Shown here in pieces: positions 41,582 through 49,868 of a DNA stretch of 64,000 nucleotides (within the stretch, counting starts at the first letter, position 1; each line of letters starts with the position of its first letter). A model generated the notes under the pieces. That model saw nothing but the letters and a program-made list of their open reading frames with translations. It was not told where the DNA came from and did not search any database. The translations under genes were made by a program, and so were the position numbers. The DNA is taken from contig NZ_BAAAFH010000011.1 in assembly GCF_039523435.1 (NCBI RefSeq), positions 372,001 through 436,000 of the forward strand. The letters run 5' to 3'. The DNA comes from Wandonia haliotis. GTDB taxonomy: Bacteria > Bacteroidota > Bacteroidia > Flavobacteriales_D > Crocinitomicaceae.

Positions 41582-42004
41582 ATGAAAAAATTGATCTCTG
41601 GACTTGTTTTTGCATTTGCTATAAGTACAGGAATAGCACAAAATTTATCAGTCAGCATCGAAGATATCGATGTAAAAGAAGGGTATTTCTTTATTGCTGT
41701 TTTTGATTCTCAGGAGGCTTTTGATAAAAAGGAAACACCACATAAGAAAAGAATCAACGCTTCTGAAATTCACAAACCGATTATATTCAAAGGACTCCCA
41801 AAAGGCAAATACGCTGTTTCCGTTTTTTATGACACCAACAATAACAAACAACTGGATCTGAAAGCATCCGGGATTCCAAATGAACCTTTCGGTCTTTCGA
41901 ACAACCCGGGTCTGGGCAAGCCCCGATTTGAGAAGATCAGTTTTCCTTTTGAAAAAGATCAGCATCTGGTGATCAAAATGCGGACAACAAAACCTGCAAA
42001 TTAA
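41582..42004 (+). CDS. DUF2141 domain-containing exported protein
   Basis: A 140-residue protein with a signal peptide (residues 1-19, cleavage near GIAQ). The mature domain matches DUF2141: GYFFIAVFDSQEAF, IFKGLPKGKYAVSVFYDTNNN and KQLDLKASGIPNEPFGLSNN. The beta-rich domain with the DxNxNxxLD-like segment (DTNNNKQLD) suggests a calcium-binding loop, as in EF-hand-like beta proteins, though this is inference. Function unknown. It lies between clpB and the lemA run and appears to be transcribed on its own. Confidence 0.85.
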   Translation: MKKLISGLVFAFAISTGIAQNLSVSIEDIDVKEGYFFIAVFDSQEAFDKKETPHKKRINASEIHKPIIFKGLPKGKYAVSVFYDTNNNKQLDLKASGIPNEPFGLSNNPGLGKPRFEKISFPFEKDQHLVIKMRTTKPAN

Positions 42005-42043
42005 TTAACCATCATTCCACTTCTGAATACCATTATTTCTGAC

Positions 42044-42051
42044 TATATTTG
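42044..42051 (+). promoter_or_regulatory. -7 element of the lemA-htpX-rpe-dinB run
   Basis: TATATTTG, exact TAnnTTTG, 24 bases before the lemA ATG. Gaps of 30, 13 and 3 bases between the next genes suggest one transcript from here. Confidence 0.58.
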
Positions 42052-42074
42052 TTAGAAACCGTAAAAGATAGATT

Positions 42075-42638
42075 ATGTCACCTGCATTAATTGGAATTAT
42101 CCTAGTTGTCGTTTTGGTTGTGTGGATTGTTGCGATCTACAACACGCTTGTACGATTGAAAAATAATCGAGAAAATGCTTTCGCTGATATTGATGTGCAA
42201 CTCAAACAACGTCATGATCTTGTTCCGCAATTAGTTGGAGCGGTAAAAGGATATATGGAGCATGAAAGAGAAACACTTGATTCAGTTACCAGAGCGCGCC
42301 AACGGGCTATTTCTGCGACATCCATTAACGATAAAATCGTTGCGGAAAAAGAATTGGCAGGAGCATTAAGCGGATTGAATATTCAACTGGAAGCTTATCC
42401 GGATTTAAAAGCAAATCAAAACTTCCTTCAGTTACAGAATGAATTGTCTGACATTGAAAATAAGTTGGCAGCGGTACGTCGTTTCTTCAATTCAGCAACT
42501 AAAGAATTGAATATCTCCGTTCAAAAGTTCCCGAATGTACTCTTTGCCGGAATGTTTGGTTTCAAAGAAGAACCTATGTTTGATTTAGGTGCCGTGCAAC
42601 GCGAAGAACTGGATAAAGCTCCCGAAATAAAGTTTTAA
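42075..42638 (+). CDS. lemA: LemA family protein
   Basis: Membrane-anchored helical protein (187 aa). One N-terminal helix (residues 4-25) is followed by the LemA signature YNTLVRLKNNRENAFADIDV and QLKQRHDLVPQLVGAVKGYM, then a long helical hairpin and PNVLFAGMFGFKEEPMF near the C-terminus. LemA commonly sits next to an HtpX-type or TPM-domain protein, as here, and is linked to envelope stress, but its molecular action is unknown. Confidence 0.94.
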   Translation: MSPALIGIILVVVLVVWIVAIYNTLVRLKNNRENAFADIDVQLKQRHDLVPQLVGAVKGYMEHERETLDSVTRARQRAISATSINDKIVAEKELAGALSGLNIQLEAYPDLKANQNFLQLQNELSDIENKLAAVRRFFNSATKELNISVQKFPNVLFAGMFGFKEEPMFDLGAVQREELDKAPEIKF

Positions 42639-42668
42639 TCTTCTGATTCACGTATTCTGACACAAACA

Positions 42669-43628
42669 ATGAAGTATACAGGTCTTCAGTCTCAAATTAC
42701 AGCCAATAACAGGAAATCTGTTCTTTTGTTGGTCGCGTTTCCTTTACTCATATTTGCAGCTGTATATGCCATACTTTTCTTCATCTCCTTTGATGAAGAA
42801 GGAAACCCTAATCCTCAGGCAGCTCTTGACTTATTTGTCGATACAATTCCTTTTGTTTTAGCCGGAGTACTGATTTGGTTTCTTATTGCCTACTTCGGTC
42901 ATTCAAAAATGATTGATCTGGCAACGGGAGCGCATACGCTTGAAAGAAAAGAAAACATGAGGGTTTATAACCTGACTGAAAACCTGTGTATGTCCGTCGG
43001 GATGAAAATGCCGCGACTGCATATTATTGAAAGTAACGCATTAAATGCTTTCGCAAGCGGCTTAAGCGAAAAAAACTATACCGTTACTCTTACCCGCGGG
43101 ATTATTGAAGCATTAAACGATGAAGAACTGGAAGGAGTAATTGCTCATGAGTTAATGCACATCCGTAACCGGGATGTTCGGCTACTTGTTGTTTCTATTA
43201 TTTTCGTCGGTATTTTCTCTCTTGTGGTTCAGATGGCTTTCAGAAGTGTATTGTATGGAGGTATGTCCGGTGGTTCCCGCAGAAAAGACGGAAAAGACGG
43301 CGGAGCTGTTCTCTTAATTATTCTGGTCGTTTCACTTGTCGCCTGGTTATTATCTTTATTATTCAAATTTGCGTTGAGTCGAAAACGGGAATACCTGGCT
43401 GATGCAGGAGCTGCACAAATGACCCGAAAACCAATGGCTTTGGCCTCTGCGCTACGAAAGATTTCAGGTAATCATCATGTAGATTCCGTAAAAAGTGAAG
43501 ATGTTCAACAGATGTTTATTGAAAATGCTCCTGAAGATACTTCTGCCGGATTTTTTGGTGGTTTAGGAGGACTTTTCTCTACACATCCCCCTATAAAAAA
43601 ACGAATTCAATTACTAGAACAATTTTAA
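42669..43628 (+). CDS. M48 family membrane metalloprotease, HtpX-like
   Basis: Membrane zinc protease with its active site facing the cytosol, used for quality control of membrane proteins. Two N-terminal helices (~18-40, 55-80) precede the zinc motif VIAHELMHIRNRDVR (His160, Glu161, His164); a further helix pair follows at ~178-235, and the third ligand Glu lies in SRKREYLADAGAA. Length 319 aa. Pairing with lemA is conserved in many Bacteroidota. A Gly/Lys-rich loop (GGMSGGSRRKDGKDGG) separates helices three and four. Confidence 0.93.
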   Translation: MKYTGLQSQITANNRKSVLLLVAFPLLIFAAVYAILFFISFDEEGNPNPQAALDLFVDTIPFVLAGVLIWFLIAYFGHSKMIDLATGAHTLERKENMRVYNLTENLCMSVGMKMPRLHIIESNALNAFASGLSEKNYTVTLTRGIIEALNDEELEGVIAHELMHIRNRDVRLLVVSIIFVGIFSLVVQMAFRSVLYGGMSGGSRRKDGKDGGAVLLIILVVSLVAWLLSLLFKFALSRKREYLADAGAAQMTRKPMALASALRKISGNHHVDSVKSEDVQQMFIENAPEDTSAGFFGGLGGLFSTHPPIKKRIQLLEQF

Positions 43629-43641
43629 ATTCTCATTAGTT

Positions 43642-44289
43642 ATGCCAATTGTTTCTCCTTCCGTACTTTCTTGTGATTTTGCCAATATTCAACGCGATGT
43701 TGAAATGATTAACCAAAGTGAAGCCGACTGGTTTCATATTGATGTCATGGACGGTGTATTTGTTCCGAATATCTCCTTTGGATTTCCGGTTTTGGAAGCG
43801 ATAAAAAAACATGCTACAAAACCAATGGATGTACATCTTATGATTCAGAATCCGGATCAGTATGTCAGCGACTTCAAACGATCAGGAGCTGATATATTGA
43901 CTGTTCACTATGAAGCCTGTACACATCTTCACAGAACCGTTCAACATATAAAATCAGAGGGAATGAAGGCAGGAGTTGCTTTGAATCCACACACAAGCAT
44001 AGAACTTCTGGATGATATTATCGAAGATCTGGACCTCGTTCTTGTTATGTCAGTTAATCCGGGCTTCGGAGGGCAGAAATTCATTAAAAATGCTGTCTAT
44101 AAAGTGGAGCAGGTTAAAAACCTTATTCATAAACGAGGATCAAAAGCTGTCGTAGAAGTAGACGGAGGTGTTAACCTTTCGACAGGTAAAGAACTTGTTA
44201 TGGCAGGTGCAGATGCTCTTGTGGCCGGAAGTTTTGTATTCAATTCCGAAGATCCTGTACGTACGATTGCACAACTGAAAGAGCTGTAA
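43642..44289 (+). CDS. rpe: Ribulose-phosphate 3-epimerase
   Basis: TIM-barrel metalloenzyme that interconverts ribulose-5-phosphate and xylulose-5-phosphate in the pentose phosphate pathway. Motifs: SPSVLSCDFANIQRDVEMI, WFHIDVMDGVFVPNISFG (metal-binding His, Asp), MDVHLMIQNPDQYV, VMSVNPGFGGQKFI and VEVDGGVN (second catalytic Asp). Length 215 aa is normal. It lies 13 bases after the protease gene, probably on the same RNA. Confidence 0.96.
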   Translation: MPIVSPSVLSCDFANIQRDVEMINQSEADWFHIDVMDGVFVPNISFGFPVLEAIKKHATKPMDVHLMIQNPDQYVSDFKRSGADILTVHYEACTHLHRTVQHIKSEGMKAGVALNPHTSIELLDDIIEDLDLVLVMSVNPGFGGQKFIKNAVYKVEQVKNLIHKRGSKAVVEVDGGVNLSTGKELVMAGADALVAGSFVFNSEDPVRTIAQLKEL

Positions 44290-44292
44290 TAT

Positions 44293-44754
44293 ATGCATTC
44301 AGATTGGCTGGAAGACAAGTTTCGTTTTGATTTTGAAGCGAACGCTGCCTGGACGGATTTTCTTTCGAATGTTATAGATGATCCTAAACCTGAAATTGTA
44401 CGCATTATTAGTCATATTCTTAATGTACATCACCTTTGGATCAGAAGAATAAAAGATATGCCTGTAGAATCGGGTGATTGGGACACATTTGAACCTCGCC
44501 ATTTTTCACGTCTCAATTATCAGAATTTTCAGGAGACTATTGATTTACTTTCTGAGAATGGAGAAGATCGAATTATTACATACATAAACAGTGATAACGA
44601 GGACATGGAGAAAAGTATGTATGATATACTCTATCATATTCTTCAGCATAGCGCACATCACAGAGGGCAGGTAGCTTTATTATGTAGTAAGGAAGGATAT
44701 GAAAATCGTCCGGAAGTCAATTATATCAGTTGGTCAGACACCAAAAACGTATAG
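44293..44754 (+). CDS. DinB-family (DUF1569-like) metal-binding protein
   Basis: Four-helix-bundle protein of 153 residues of the DinB/YfiT superfamily. Likely metal ligands are His in ILNVHHLWIRR and the pair in HILQHSAHHRGQVALL, spaced as in DinB proteins. Many relatives are thiol transferases or stress proteins; no substrate can be named. It starts 3 bases after rpe and ends the run that began with lemA; the next gene is convergent. Confidence 0.85.
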   Translation: MHSDWLEDKFRFDFEANAAWTDFLSNVIDDPKPEIVRIISHILNVHHLWIRRIKDMPVESGDWDTFEPRHFSRLNYQNFQETIDLLSENGEDRIITYINSDNEDMEKSMYDILYHILQHSAHHRGQVALLCSKEGYENRPEVNYISWSDTKNV

Positions 44755-44766
44755 AATATTTTTCAC

Positions 44767-45780
44767 TTATTTTTTCTTCTTGCTTTTCTTTTTCTTGCTC
44801 TTTTTACCCGGAAGCGCATCATCTTCATCTCCTTCACCTTCCTGAGGAGTTCCTTCAGTCAAACGCCCATACTCATCATACTTTCTGAAATCAATGAGTT
44901 CATCCTTCTCATAGATAAACTCAGACATTAATTTCCCGTTAGGATAATACTCAACAAAAGCACCTTCTTTTCGACCTTTCTTATAACTTTCCCGTTTCTG
45001 AATATCACCATTAACAAAGAAAGTAGTGAACTCACCATCTTTCAGATCTTTCGAATAATTCTCAACAAGTAATACCGCTCCGTTGTTATAGAAATACTCT
45101 TGTTTGCCTTCTTTACTTCCATTTTTAAAATTCAGGCGTTTGGAAATTTTTCCATCCGGGAAATACGAGATAAAAGAACCATCTAAAACACCTTCCTTAT
45201 AATGTACTTCTTCTTTTACCTTAGACCCCGCATAAAACGAAGTCTTTTTTCCGTGCAATAAACCATTCTGATAAAACTCCCACAAAGTTGTATCTCCTCC
45301 TGAGCCAAAATAAATGTGTTCGCCACTCTTTTCTCCCGCCATATAATTCATAACCCAGGCTCTTCTCGCTGTACTGTCATAATAATATGTCCATGCCCCA
45401 TCTTCTTTTCCAATAGCATGGCTTCTGATTACGCGAATACACCCGGACTCGTAGTAAGTTGTATCTATACCATCCTCTTTTCCATTCAGAAAGCGAATTC
45501 GATGTTCTCTGAGTCCATTATTATGACAAGTTTCACATTCCCCGGTATACGGACTCCCTGATCCCCTGCTAAAAAACACATCAAGATTTTCATCGTATTC
45601 CAACTTACTATTACAGTCAACAACTCCGACAAGATTACCACACTCCCACTCTACAAATCTTTGTTTTGCTCTCTTTTCCGATTTCGCATAACAAGGTTCT
45701 CCTGTTTGAGAAGAAAACTGAGCCTGCGCGTGCAAATTCACCAAAAACACAAAAGAAAGTAACACCAAAGAGTATTTCAT
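44767..45780 (-). CDS. Exported YwqK/MORN-repeat protein with lysine-rich tail
   Basis: Signal peptide at residues 1-20, then about eight degenerate MORN-type repeats of ~22 residues from ~100 to ~305, each with a G-x-x-x-Y/F-x-x-G pattern (KEGVLDGSFISYFPDGKISK; KEGAFVEYYPNGKLMSEF). Cys-containing N-terminal part (CETCHNNGL). The last 15 residues are almost all Lys/Ser. Databases often label such proteins 'toxin-antitoxin YwqK antitoxin', but nothing here supports a toxin system. Probably a periplasmic or surface protein. It starts 3 bases after the thioesterase gene. Confidence 0.85.
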   Translation of the reverse strand: MKYSLVLLSFVFLVNLHAQAQFSSQTGEPCYAKSEKRAKQRFVEWECGNLVGVVDCNSKLEYDENLDVFFSRGSGSPYTGECETCHNNGLREHRIRFLNGKEDGIDTTYYESGCIRVIRSHAIGKEDGAWTYYYDSTARRAWVMNYMAGEKSGEHIYFGSGGDTTLWEFYQNGLLHGKKTSFYAGSKVKEEVHYKEGVLDGSFISYFPDGKISKRLNFKNGSKEGKQEYFYNNGAVLLVENYSKDLKDGEFTTFFVNGDIQKRESYKKGRKEGAFVEYYPNGKLMSEFIYEKDELIDFRKYDEYGRLTEGTPQEGEGDEDDALPGKKSKKKKSKKKK

Positions 45781-45783
45781 AAT

Positions 45784-46179
45784 CTACTTAATAAATCGTT
45801 CAAAAGCTTTTCGGAATTCGGGATATACCTGAACAGACGTTTTTGCTGTATAATCAAAACAAACCAGTAGAGATTCTCCTTTACACTTAATTTTATCCCC
45901 TACACGCAATACATAAGACAAAACGAAACTGGTATTTCCAATAGTTTCCGGTCTTACTTCCACATCAATCATATCGGTAAGAAAAACAGGCTCCAGATAT
46001 TCTATTTCATTTTTTCGCAGAACGATCCCTTTATTTTCCCAATCCCATTTGGTACCAAGTTCATTACTCAAAAAGTGCATACGGGCAGTTTCGAAATAAT
46101 TCAGATAAATGGCATTATTAACATGTCCCATCATATCTACATCACTAAAACGAGCCTGAATCCTTAAAATATTACTCAT
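45784..46179 (-). CDS. Acyl-CoA thioesterase, hotdog fold
   Basis: Hotdog thioesterase of 131 residues. The signature ARFSDVDMMGHVNNAIYLNY contains the catalytic Asp (DVDMMGHVNN) typical of the YbgC/FcbC/4HBT group, and FETARMHFLSNELG follows. It is distinct in sequence from the other thioesterase at 22150-22581. It lies between the sugar dehydratase and the MORN protein genes and probably shares their RNA. Substrate unknown. Confidence 0.9.
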   Translation of the reverse strand: MSNILRIQARFSDVDMMGHVNNAIYLNYFETARMHFLSNELGTKWDWENKGIVLRKNEIEYLEPVFLTDMIDVEVRPETIGNTSFVLSYVLRVGDKIKCKGESLLVCFDYTAKTSVQVYPEFRKAFERFIK

Positions 46180-46231
46180 AACGTTTAATTATACGCTAAC
46201 AATATACTTAGAATTATAGAAAAACCAAGAT

Positions 46232-48118
46232 TTAGTTTTTATCGAGTTTTTGATATACCGAATTGTTACTGATAAACTCCGGAACAATAGCCTTCATAGC
46301 AGCAACAATTTCTTCGTTATCCTGTTTATCGAATTTAGCAATCAATCCATTTATACTCTCCCGGATATCATCATTTACTTCCCGAACCCGGGCAATAAGT
46401 ATCTTCTTGTTATGCGTAGGCAAAGTGTTCTCTTCTGTTGCCAAAAGCTCCTCATATAGCTTCTCACCCGGACGAAGCCCCGTTATTCTAATATCAATAT
46501 CTTTCCCTTCTTCCAGTCCGGATAATTTTATCATTTTTCGGGCCAGATCAATAATTCGAACAGATTCTCCCATATCAAAGACAAAAACCTCTCCCCCATT
46601 CCCCATCGCTCCGGCTTCAAGAACTAACTGACAAGCTTCAGGTATCGTCATAAAATAACGTGTGATACGTTCGTCTGTAACAGTAATTGGACCACCTTTC
46701 TCTATTTGTCTTCTGAACAAAGGGATTACAGAACCATTTGAACCTAAAACATTACCAAAACGGGTGGTAATAAATTTAGTCGCATTTTGTTTGTTAGCAA
46801 GTTGTGCATACATCTCTGCAATACGTTTCGATGCTCCCATAACATTCGTCGGGTTTACAGCTTTGTCCGTGGAGATCATAACAAACTTATCAACCCCATA
46901 TTCAATAGCCAGATCCACCAGTATTTTTGTCCCTTTCACATTCGCTAAAATAGCTTCAGAGGGATTATCCTCCATCAGAGGCACATGTTTGTAGGCAGCA
47001 GCGTGAAACACATATTGAGGGTGGAAAGTTTCGAACACTTTTCGCATACGATGAACACTTCTTACATCTCCGATTACCACTTCCAGATTATCACCCAATC
47101 CCTGATTCTGAAGCTCGACGTGCAAATCATATAATCCTGATTCAGCCTGATCCAGTAAACAAATCTTTTTGGGATTATATTGCACAATCTCCCGAACCAA
47201 ACCACTTCCGATAGACCCCGCAGCTCCCGTAACAAGAATTGTTTTCCCATTCAGTTCTTTTGAGATCCGGCAACTATCTAAATGAATTTCCTCTCTCCCT
47301 AAAAGATCTTCAATTTTAACTTTACGAATATTTTTGACAGAGAATTCGCCATTAATCCAGCTTTTTGCAGAAGGAACATTCATAACTTCTACTCCTGCCT
47401 CCAAACAAACATCTACTACTTTATTCTTGTTTACTTTAACCGGGTTTTGAATAGCGATGATAAGCTTCTGAACGTCATGTTCTTTTATCATCTCCTGTAG
47501 TTCGTCCGTATGATGAATCGTAATTCCTTCCAGCCTTGTGTTTTTCAATTTTTTATTATCATCAACAAAAGCAACAATATTATAAGTGAGTCGGGCATCT
47601 TTTTCTATCGTACGTTTTGTGATCAGCCCTGATACCCCTGCTCCATAAATAATAACATTCTCAGCATTTTTCACCTTTCTTTTAGCTGACTCAAGGTATA
47701 GTAATTTAATTGAGAACCGGAAAAAAACCATTAAACTGAAAGAAGCCAGATACTCAACAATAATAATTGATATCGGCAGGAAATTTCGTTCGTCAAAGAA
47801 GTGAAATCGTATCGGAGATAAGACAAAAAATATTATTGTAGAAGTTGTTACGGCAAAAAAGACACGTTTAAGATCTTGAGTAGACGTATGCCGAACCAGT
47901 CCCATGTGTGTACGAAACAACATAAAGACGATCAATTTGACCACCAGGTACATAGGAAGAGCATACATCAAACTGCTCATTTCTTTCCTGAACACCTCAC
48001 CTGAAATTTCAATATCAAACCGAACCAGATAGGCAATAAAAAGAGCAAATAATGAGATAACACAATCCATGAGTAAAACTACCCACCTTGGCACATTGGA
48101 TTCTGGTAAAAACTTCAT
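46232..48118 (-). CDS. Membrane nucleotide-sugar dehydratase, CapD/WbpM family
   Basis: UDP-GlcNAc C6 or C4,6-dehydratase type protein for surface polysaccharide or O-antigen sugars. Residues 1-125 hold four membrane helices; ~140-270 a CoA-binding-like Rossmann domain (VIIYGAGVSGLITKRTIEKD); ~290-600 the SDR catalytic domain with NAD loop VTGAAGSIGSGLVREI. The usual YxxxK is replaced by the WbpM-type STDKAVNPTNVMGASKR, where Asp, Lys and Met take over catalysis. FMTIPEACQLVLEAGAM follows. Length 628 aa is typical. No other capsule genes are near. Confidence 0.94.
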   Translation of the reverse strand: MKFLPESNVPRWVVLLMDCVISLFALFIAYLVRFDIEISGEVFRKEMSSLMYALPMYLVVKLIVFMLFRTHMGLVRHTSTQDLKRVFFAVTTSTIIFFVLSPIRFHFFDERNFLPISIIIVEYLASFSLMVFFRFSIKLLYLESAKRKVKNAENVIIYGAGVSGLITKRTIEKDARLTYNIVAFVDDNKKLKNTRLEGITIHHTDELQEMIKEHDVQKLIIAIQNPVKVNKNKVVDVCLEAGVEVMNVPSAKSWINGEFSVKNIRKVKIEDLLGREEIHLDSCRISKELNGKTILVTGAAGSIGSGLVREIVQYNPKKICLLDQAESGLYDLHVELQNQGLGDNLEVVIGDVRSVHRMRKVFETFHPQYVFHAAAYKHVPLMEDNPSEAILANVKGTKILVDLAIEYGVDKFVMISTDKAVNPTNVMGASKRIAEMYAQLANKQNATKFITTRFGNVLGSNGSVIPLFRRQIEKGGPITVTDERITRYFMTIPEACQLVLEAGAMGNGGEVFVFDMGESVRIIDLARKMIKLSGLEEGKDIDIRITGLRPGEKLYEELLATEENTLPTHNKKILIARVREVNDDIRESINGLIAKFDKQDNEEIVAAMKAIVPEFISNNSVYQKLDKN

Positions 48119-48153
48119 TCGTGTAGCTGCAATTGAATTTTGTGTACGTATCG

Positions 48154-48161
48154 CAAAAATA
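48154..48161 (-). promoter_or_regulatory. -7 element of the CapD-type gene
   Basis: Minus strand TATTTTTG, exact TAnnTTTG, 36 bases before the ATG at 48118. Confidence 0.55.
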
Positions 48162-48279
48162 GGCGAATTGGATCAATAACATTCATCTTTTAACGATATT
48201 TAGAAAAAGAATTCCCGTTTCATCAAAACCTACTTTACCAAATCGGTAAAAGAAATCTCCTTTCATAGTGCAAAATATG

Positions 48280-48287
48280 TACATTTG
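48280..48287 (+). promoter_or_regulatory. -7 element of gcvT
   Basis: TACATTTG, exact TAnnTTTG, 19 bases before the ATG at 48306. Its TTG (48285) is in frame with gcvT and would be a false start. Confidence 0.62.
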
Positions 48288-48305
48288 TGCCCAAACGAAA
48301 TCATT

Positions 48306-49388
48306 ATGAAAAATACTGCACTGACAAGCGTACATACTGAATTGGGAGCTAAAATGGTTCCTTTTGCAGGTTTCAATATGCCGGTTCAATACGAAGGAGT
48401 AAATGTAGAACATGAAACCGTTCGAAACGGAATCGGAGTGTTTGATGTTTCTCACATGGGAGAATTCCTGCTTACAGGACCAAAAGCTTTGGATTTACTA
48501 CAGAAAGTTTGTAGTAATGATGCATCTACTCTTACGATAAGTAAAGCTCAATATTCCTGTCTGCCTAATGATAAAGGAGGAATTGTAGACGACCTTATTA
48601 TATATAAAATAAAAGAAGAACAATATTTACTGGTAGTAAATGCTTCGAATATAGAAAAGGATTGGAACTGGATTTCTTCTCATAACAGCGATGGAGTTGA
48701 AATGCGAAATCTTTCGGATGATTATTCTCTGCTTGCCATTCAAGGACCAAAAGCAGTTGAGGCCATGCAAAGCCTAACTTCAGTTGACTTGTCAGCTATT
48801 AAATATTACCATTTTGAAGTAGCTGATTTCGCAGGAATTGAACATGTTATTATCTCAGCGACCGGTTACACAGGATCCGGAGGTTTTGAGATTTACTGTA
48901 AAAACAGTGAAGTAAAACAAATCTGGGATAAAGTATTTGAAGCAGGAAAAGAGTTTGGTATTAAACCTATTGGTCTTGCTGCCAGGGATACACTACGTCT
49001 TGAAATGGGGTTCTGTTTATACGGAAACGATATTGACGACACCACCTCTCCTTTAGAAGCAGGATTGGGTTGGATAACTAAGTTCAACAAAGACTTTGTT
49101 AATTCTGAAAACCTCAAAAAACAAAAAGAAGAAGGAATAAGCCAAAAATTAGTCGGTTTTGAAATGGTTGATAAAGGAATTCCTCGTCATGATTACGAAA
49201 TTGCTGATGAATCCGGAACTGTGATAGGAAAAGTAACATCAGGAACCATGTCTCCTTCTTTGAAGAAAGCAATCGGACTGGGTTATGTACCTGTTGAAAA
49301 AAGCACAGAAGGAACAGAAATCTATATCGTTGTTCGCGGAAAGCTAGTAAAAGCACAGGTTGTTAAACCTCCGTTTTATAAAAAGTGA
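48306..49388 (+). CDS. gcvT: Glycine cleavage system T protein (aminomethyltransferase)
   Basis: Transfers the aminomethyl group from H-protein lipoate to tetrahydrofolate, releasing ammonia. Motifs: MVPFAGFNMPVQYEGV, NGIGVFDVSHMGEF, VCSNDASTLTISKAQYS, the folate-binding SATGYTGSGGFEIYC and LAARDTLRLEMGFCLYGNDI with the catalytic Asp region. At 360 aa from the ATG at 48306 it is full length; a seven-codon extension to a TTG is rejected because that TTG belongs to the promoter. No gcvH or gcvP is adjacent. Confidence 0.96.
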   Translation: MKNTALTSVHTELGAKMVPFAGFNMPVQYEGVNVEHETVRNGIGVFDVSHMGEFLLTGPKALDLLQKVCSNDASTLTISKAQYSCLPNDKGGIVDDLIIYKIKEEQYLLVVNASNIEKDWNWISSHNSDGVEMRNLSDDYSLLAIQGPKAVEAMQSLTSVDLSAIKYYHFEVADFAGIEHVIISATGYTGSGGFEIYCKNSEVKQIWDKVFEAGKEFGIKPIGLAARDTLRLEMGFCLYGNDIDDTTSPLEAGLGWITKFNKDFVNSENLKKQKEEGISQKLVGFEMVDKGIPRHDYEIADESGTVIGKVTSGTMSPSLKKAIGLGYVPVEKSTEGTEIYIVVRGKLVKAQVVKPPFYKK

Positions 49389-49411
49389 TTTTTCACAAAC
49401 TGTTTGAATAT

Positions 49412-49443
49412 CAAAAAGGCGGTAGATCTACCGCCTTTTCTTT
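49412..49443. terminator. Terminator of gcvT
   Basis: A 26-base perfect palindrome centred on AGATCT (AAAAGGCGGTAGA / TCTACCGCCTTTT) followed by T-rich sequence, 24 bases after the stop. Confidence 0.85.
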
Positions 49444-49868
49444 TTTAGCTCTAAAAACCAATCAATAAACTACAAAACAACTACTTAACCACACAAACAG
49501 CTTGTTTTTGTTATATTTCTAAAGATTTGAACAATAAAGTCTGAAAAAATTAACATTAAGTTCTTCATTTTTTTGTTTGTCCATTCATCAGATATTGTAG
49601 TTTTGCCTTGTTTTTGGAAGTAATAATTTGTTAACTTTAGATTAACCGTTCTTTGAGTTCTGTTTTTTACGATTTATAAATGGAATTATACTGACTCCGG
49701 GTATTTCGCTTGTAGTTTTACTTTATTTCCTTTTATTGATTCGATAAAGTAAAACAGTTGGTTTGCTCTCAAAAACTTATTTTTTTGTGAAATTGCACGG
49801 ATAATTAATCAACGTGTTGTTGGTTTACCGTAAAATTAGTTTATTTGAACATTATCAATAAACCAGAT
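49444..49868 (+). promoter_or_regulatory. Promoter and long leader of gdhA
   Basis: 425 bases without a gene. TTTG (49576-49579), 18 bases, TAGTTTTG (49598-49605) form a good promoter, giving a leader of about 260 bases. In the leader a perfect 12-bp inverted repeat, GTTTTACTTTAT (49715-49726) / ATAAAGTAAAAC (49744-49755), encloses a 17-base loop. No T-run follows, so it is not a simple terminator. I recognise no known riboswitch. Confidence 0.55.

Noticed and set aside
44767..45780. Toxin-antitoxin system (YwqK label)
   Set aside because: The protein is exported and repeat-built, and no toxin-like partner adjoins it.
46263..46994. Long plus-strand frames opposite the CapD-type gene
   Set aside because: Serine-rich shadow translations of a well-conserved SDR domain.
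46232..48118. Capsule or O-antigen gene cluster
   Set aside because: Only one sugar-modifying gene is present; neighbours are unrelated, so no cluster can be claimed.
49715..49755. Rho-independent terminator in the gdhA leader
   Set aside because: The hairpin is perfect but is not followed by a T-run on either strand.
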